Shown: positions 59,918 to 64,000 of the stretch, in pieces
Numbering within the stretch: position 1 is the first letter of the stretch
Layout: the number at the start of each line of letters is the position of its first letter
Assembly: GCF_023231945.1 (NCBI RefSeq)
Contig: NZ_JAJLJH010000001.1
Span: 124,001-188,000 of the forward strand
Origin: Scleromatobacter humisilvae
GTDB lineage: Bacteria > Pseudomonadota > Gammaproteobacteria > Burkholderiales > Burkholderiaceae_C
DNA: 64,000 bases
Reading direction: 5' to 3'
Notes under the pieces: generated by a model
Told to the model about the DNA's origin: nothing
Seen by the model: only the letters and a program-made list of their open reading frames with translations
Database searches by the model: none
Position numbers and translations under genes: made by a program

Positions 59918-61186
59918 ATGAGCGAGATGCTGCCGGAGGACAACGAAGAAGGCGCCCGCCAGTCCGCGTTCCGCGCCGGCTACCGCACCGGCTTCGGCGA
60001 CGGCTTTGAAGCCGCCGACAAGGTGCACGAGGCGACGAGGAAGGACGACAAGGACGGCGACAGGAAGCAGGACGGCGACGACAAAAAGGACGCCAGGCCG
60101 GACGACAAGGACAAGGACGGCGGCAGGAAGGACGACAAGGACAAGAAGGACGACGGCAAGCCGCCGCTCTGGAAGCGGCCGCTGTTCGTGCTGATCGCCA
60201 TCGTCGTGGTCATCGCCCTGATCATCGTCGGCACCATCGCGCTGATCGACTCGCGCCATCACGAGACCACCGACGACGCGTTCATCGACGGCAACGCCAG
60301 CCAGATCGCCGCGCAGGCCGCCGGGCGCGTGAGCCATCTCTACGTCGACGACAACCAGCTGGTGCATCGCGGCGATCCGCTGGTCGACATCGACACCGCC
60401 GACATCAACGCCAAGGTCGACCAGGCCAAGGCGGGCGTGCTGACCGCGCAGAGCCAGGCCCAGCAGGCACTGGCGCAGGTCGAGGGCCAGAAGGCCAACG
60501 CAGCGCAGGCCGCAGCCAATGCGCGCCAGGCCGAGGCGGAGTCCGTCAACGCGCAGCAGGATCTCGCGCGCTTCAAGGGCGTCGATCCGGATGCGGTCTC
60601 GCGCCAGCAGTACGACCAGGCGGTGGCGCAGGCGCGCGCGGCCAGGGCCAAGCTCGACGCGGCGCGCGCGACCGAGGGCACGGCGCAGGCGCAGGTCAAG
60701 GCGGCGCAGGCCAACGTCGGCGCGGCGCAGTCGCAGGTCGCCACGGCGCAGGCCGACCTCGAGACGGCCAACATCCAGCTTGGCTACGCGCACGTGGTCG
60801 CGCCGATCGACGGCCGCGTCACCAAGCGCGCCGTGGACGTGGGCAACGTGATCTCGATCGGGCAGCCCATCCTCGCCATCGTCAGCGACAACCTGTGGGT
60901 GACGGCCAACTACAAGGAGACGCAGCTCAAGAAGATGCGCGTCAACCAGGCCGTCACGATCAAGATCGACGCGGTGCCCGACGTCAAGTTCGCCGCGCAC
61001 GTGCAGAGCTTCCAGCGCGCCGCGGGCAGCTACTTCAGCGCGCTGCCGGCCGAGAACGCAACCGGCAACTACGTGAAGGTGACGCAGCGGGTGCCGGTCA
61101 AGATCGTGTTCGACCACCCCGAGGAGCTGCAGAAGTACAACGTCGGGCCGGGCATGTCGGTCAAGCCCAGCGTGTCGGTCGAGTGA
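59918..61186 (+). CDS. EmrA-like membrane-fusion protein with charged N-terminal extension
   Basis: A 422-residue adaptor for an MFS tripartite exporter. Residues 1-84 are cytosolic and very rich in Lys and Asp (repeats of DDKD/KDDK), then one transmembrane helix (about 88-110), the lipoyl half-motif DAFIDGNASQIAAQAAGRVS, a long coiled coil (about 155-275), VVAPIDGRVTKRAVDVGN and the C-terminal beta-barrel. The charged extension is unusual for EmrA. The partner MFS gene starts 12 bp downstream. Confidence 0.92.
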   Translation: MSEMLPEDNEEGARQSAFRAGYRTGFGDGFEAADKVHEATRKDDKDGDRKQDGDDKKDARPDDKDKDGGRKDDKDKKDDGKPPLWKRPLFVLIAIVVVIALIIVGTIALIDSRHHETTDDAFIDGNASQIAAQAAGRVSHLYVDDNQLVHRGDPLVDIDTADINAKVDQAKAGVLTAQSQAQQALAQVEGQKANAAQAAANARQAEAESVNAQQDLARFKGVDPDAVSRQQYDQAVAQARAARAKLDAARATEGTAQAQVKAAQANVGAAQSQVATAQADLETANIQLGYAHVVAPIDGRVTKRAVDVGNVISIGQPILAIVSDNLWVTANYKETQLKKMRVNQAVTIKIDAVPDVKFAAHVQSFQRAAGSYFSALPAENATGNYVKVTQRVPVKIVFDHPEELQKYNVGPGMSVKPSVSVE

Positions 61187-61198
61187 GGGCCTGAACGC

Positions 61199-62734
61199 GT
61201 GGCCGCCTCCGATGCGTCGTTGCCGCGCTCCGCGGCGGGCGGGCACAACCCGTGGCTGATCGCCATCGTCGTGTCGCTGGCCACCTTCATGGAGGTGCTC
61301 GACACGACGATCGCCAACGTCTCGCTGCGCCACATCGCCGGCGGCCTGGGCGCGAGCCAGGACGAGGCGACGTGGATCCTCACGAGCTACCTGATCTCCA
61401 ACGCGATCGTGCTGCCGATCAGCGGCTGGCTCGCGACGCTCATCGGGCGCAAGAAGTTCTACATGATCTGCGTGGCGCTGTTCACCGGCAGTTCGTTCAT
61501 GTGCGCGCTGTCGCCCAACCTCGCGACGATGATCTTCTTCCGCGTGCTGCAGGGCATCGGCGGCGGCGGCCTCGCGCCGACCGAGCAGTCGATCTTCGCC
61601 GACACCTTCCCGCCCGCCGAGCGCGCGAAGGCGTTCGCGTTCTACGGCGTCACCGTGATCGTCGCGCCCGCCATCGGCCCGCTGCTGGGCGGCTGGCTCA
61701 CCGACAGCTTCTCCTGGCACTGGATCTTCCTGATCAACCTGCCGGTGGGCTGCGCGGCGCTGATGCTGATCTGGTTCCTCGTCGACGAGCCGCAGGCCGT
61801 CAAGGACGACACCGCGCAGTTCCGCAGGAACTTCATCCCCGACTGGCTGGGCTTCATCCTGGTGGCGTCGACCTTCGGCTGCCTGCAGGTGGTGCTCGAC
61901 AAGTTCCAGGAGGACGACGGCTTCTCGTCGAACTTCATCGTCGTGTTCTTCATCATCTTCGTGTGCTCGGCGATCGCGCTGGTGCTGTGGGAACGCATCC
62001 ATCCGCAGCCGGTGTTCGACGTCAAGCTGTTCAAGGTGGGCTCGTTCGGCGCCGCCAACATCGTGATGCTGCTGGTGGGCTTCACGCTGTTCAGCACGAC
62101 GCAGCTGATCCCGCAGTTCGCGCAGAACCTGCTGCAGTACGACGCGCTGGCCGCAGGCCAGACGCTGGCCCTCGGCGGACTCGCCGCCGCGGCGATGATG
62201 CCGTTCGCCGGCATCGCCGCGACGAAGGTGCCGCCCAAGATACTCGTCGGCCTGGGCCTGCTGTGCACCGGGTTCGCGCTGGTGCACACCGCCTACCTCA
62301 ACGGCCAGATCAGCTTCTTCGACCTGTCGATGACGCGCGTCTACCAGAGCCTGTGCCTGCCCTTCCTGTTCGTGTCGCTGACCACGGCGGGCTACGTCGG
62401 CATCCCGCCCGACCGCAACAACGAGGCCTCGGCCATCATCAACCTGTCGCGCAACCTCGGCGGCTCGATCGGCGTGGCCACGGCCACGACCATGCTCGCG
62501 TGGCGCGTCCAGTTCCATCACGAGCGCATCGGCGAGCAGGTGTCGACGATCGGCCCGCGCGGCCAGCAGCTGACGCAGCACGGCCTCGCGGCGGCGCAGC
62601 AGGTCGTCAACGGCCAGGCGCAGGTGCTCAGCTACCTCGATATCTTCTACGCGTTCGGGATCATGGCGCTGGTCGTCACGCCGATCGCGCTGTTCCTCAA
62701 GACCCCCGCGCCCGGAGAAGCCCATGGCCACTGA
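61199..62734 (+). CDS. DHA2-family (EmrB-like) MFS exporter
   Basis: A 511-residue transporter with 14 hydrophobic segments. Motifs: FMEVLDTTIANVSLRHIAGGLGAS, the 14-TMS signature WILTSYLISNAIVLP, GWLATLIGRKKFY (motif A) and GVTVIVAPAIGPLLGGWLTD (motif C, antiporter). GTG start at 61199. It works with the EmrA-like adaptor and the outer-membrane factor encoded downstream. The 3' end overlaps the next gene by 11 bp. Confidence 0.94.
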   Translation: MAASDASLPRSAAGGHNPWLIAIVVSLATFMEVLDTTIANVSLRHIAGGLGASQDEATWILTSYLISNAIVLPISGWLATLIGRKKFYMICVALFTGSSFMCALSPNLATMIFFRVLQGIGGGGLAPTEQSIFADTFPPAERAKAFAFYGVTVIVAPAIGPLLGGWLTDSFSWHWIFLINLPVGCAALMLIWFLVDEPQAVKDDTAQFRRNFIPDWLGFILVASTFGCLQVVLDKFQEDDGFSSNFIVVFFIIFVCSAIALVLWERIHPQPVFDVKLFKVGSFGAANIVMLLVGFTLFSTTQLIPQFAQNLLQYDALAAGQTLALGGLAAAAMMPFAGIAATKVPPKILVGLGLLCTGFALVHTAYLNGQISFFDLSMTRVYQSLCLPFLFVSLTTAGYVGIPPDRNNEASAIINLSRNLGGSIGVATATTMLAWRVQFHHERIGEQVSTIGPRGQQLTQHGLAAAQQVVNGQAQVLSYLDIFYAFGIMALVVTPIALFLKTPAPGEAHGH

Positions 62735-64000
62735 TCCCCTGCGCCCGCGCGTGACGCCCGCGCGCGCGACCGCGCTCGCGGCCGCCACGCTCGTGGGCGC
62801 CTGCACGATGGGCCCGAACTTCCATCGCCCCGAGACGACGCCGCCGCCATCCTGGGCCGGCGCGGCCTCGGCGCCGGCCGACCTGCCCAGCAAGCCGGTC
62901 GCGCGCGCCTACGACGGGCGGCTGTGGTGGTCGGTGTTCAGGGATCCGATGCTCGACGGCCTGGTCGACGAGGCCGTGCGCCAGAACCTCGACCTGCAGA
63001 CCGCGGCGCTGCGCATCGAGGAGGCGCGCGCGCAGCGCGGCAGCGCGGCGTCGCAGGGCCTGCCGCAGGTCAACGGCAGCGGCATCGGCGGGCGCCAGCG
63101 CGCCAGCAAGAACGGGCTGGCGAGCGCGTTGACGGGCGGGGCATCGCAGCAAGGCTCGTCGTCCGCTGGAGCCGGTGGTTCGGCTGCCACGCCTGCACCG
63201 GCGCCGTCGCCCTACTCGGACTTGTTCGACGTCGGCTTCGACGCCACCTGGGAACTCGACCTGTGGGGCAAGGTGCGCCGCGGCGTCGAGGCGGCCGACG
63301 CCAGCATCGTGTCGGCGGAGCAGGCGCGCGGCGACGCGATGGTCTCGATGACCGCGGAAGTGGCGCGCACCTACCTGTCGCTGCGCGGCGCGCAACGCCA
63401 GCGCGCGATCGTGCTGGCCGACATCGACGACGAGCAGCAGCTGTTGAAGCTCACCAACTCGCGTGCGAACAACGGGTTCTCGTCGCAGGCCGACGCCGTG
63501 CAGCAGCAGGCGCAGCTGTCGGCCTCGCAGGCGCAGCTGCCGCCGATCGACCAGAACATCGACCAGGCGATGAACCGCCTCGCGCTGCTGCTGGCGCTGC
63601 CGCCCGGCGCGCTCGCCGACCGGCTCGGTCCGCTGCCGCAGGACGACGTCGCGCTGCCGCCCGAGGTGCCCGTCGGCCTGCCGGGCGACCTGCTGCGCCG
63701 CCGGCCCGACATCCTCAAGAGCGAGGCCGACCTGCACGCCGCCACCGCCAAGGTGGGCCAGGCCAAGGCGCAGCTGTTCCCGTCGATCACGCTGGGCGGC
63801 ACCGCCGGCTTGCAGTCCATCCACGCCGACAGCCTCACCGACTGGGCCTCGCGCTTCTGGGTCGGCGGCGCGCAGGTGTCGATCCCGATCTTCGAGGGCG
63901 GCAAGCTGAAGGCACAGATCCGCACGGCCGACGCGCAGATGAAGGAGGCCGCGCTGGCCTGGCGCGGCACGGTGCTGTCGGCGTACCACGACGCCAACAA
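62724..64000 (+). CDS. NodT-family outer-membrane efflux lipoprotein (partial)
   Basis: 425 codons are visible before the window ends. The N terminus has a lipoprotein-type leader with lipobox LVGAC (Cys near residue 30), then the NodT/OMF pattern: MGPNFHRPETTPPPSW, WWSVFRDPMLDGLVDEAVRQN, FDATWELDLWGKVRRGVEAA, PVGLPGDLLRRRPDI and the second repeat WVGGAQVSIPIFEGGKL. It forms the trimeric outer-membrane duct of the EmrAB-type exporter. ATG at 62724 overlaps the MFS gene end. Confidence 0.93.
   Translation, partial: MATDPLRPRVTPARATALAAATLVGACTMGPNFHRPETTPPPSWAGAASAPADLPSKPVARAYDGRLWWSVFRDPMLDGLVDEAVRQNLDLQTAALRIEEARAQRGSAASQGLPQVNGSGIGGRQRASKNGLASALTGGASQQGSSSAGAGGSAATPAPAPSPYSDLFDVGFDATWELDLWGKVRRGVEAADASIVSAEQARGDAMVSMTAEVARTYLSLRGAQRQRAIVLADIDDEQQLLKLTNSRANNGFSSQADAVQQQAQLSASQAQLPPIDQNIDQAMNRLALLLALPPGALADRLGPLPQDDVALPPEVPVGLPGDLLRRRPDILKSEADLHAATAKVGQAKAQLFPSITLGGTAGLQSIHADSLTDWASRFWVGGAQVSIPIFEGGKLKAQIRTADAQMKEAALAWRGTVLSAYHDAN

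Overview
The window is very GC-rich (core genes look close to 70% G+C by eye) and reads as chromosome of a betaproteobacterium, most likely a Burkholderiales of the Comamonadaceae/Sphaerotilaceae type. The grounds are the AcnB type, the DctQM-fused TRAP transporter, the long FabH paralogue, and Comamonadaceae-like intergenic hairpin elements at about 63-105 and 32308-32361. No rRNA, tRNA or CRISPR array was recognised.

Layout. 1-10.2 kb: orphan PIN toxin, aconitase B, two DUF4139 paralogues flanking a TauD-type dioxygenase, two secreted proteins and a flavodoxin-fold oxidoreductase. 10.2-11.9 kb: a secreted beta-propeller lectin-like protein with an unusual leader and a poly-glycine tail. 11.9-22.4 kb: a catabolic region with a TRAP transporter, acyl-CoA ligase and thiolase in one operon, then a LysR gene divergent from a PPC/DUF296 pair, an SDR and an IclR regulator. 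22.5-28.5 kb: PBP1A, a ketopantoate-reductase-like protein, exonuclease I, a small membrane protein and a hemerythrin-like protein. 28.7-33.9 kb: a three-subunit 2-oxoacid oxidoreductase (KorCAB architecture) followed by a CBS-domain gene.

33.9-39.9 kb is an accessory island of lower G+C. It holds a trypsin-like protease plus HEPN-like gene pair on the plus strand. Convergent to it on the minus strand is a short prokaryotic Argonaute with a SMEK-APAZ partner, overlapping by ATGA, with a palindrome over the probable promoter. At the junction lies a truncated reading frame. The right flank holds an in-register array of fourteen 21-bp degenerate repeats and a decayed copy of the 3' end of the neighbouring ABC permease gene. 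The short Argonaute module is the strongest candidate for an incompletely described system: its PIWI domain lacks catalytic Asp residues, so activity should come from the nuclease-like SMEK domain of the partner.

40-64 kb returns to core-like DNA: a MacAB-like adaptor/ATPase/two-permease exporter; a TehA-like transporter; an AraC regulator; a TetR/MFS divergon with two copies of a 9-5-9 inverted repeat; a molybdenum hydroxylase (IorAB-like) with diheme cytochrome c and XdhC; TruC; a FabH paralogue; an RluA-type enzyme; riboflavin synthase; GNAT; Nramp; an ArsC-like protein; a DUF4336-like protein; and an EmrA-EmrB-NodT-type tripartite exporter whose outer-membrane gene runs off the window end.
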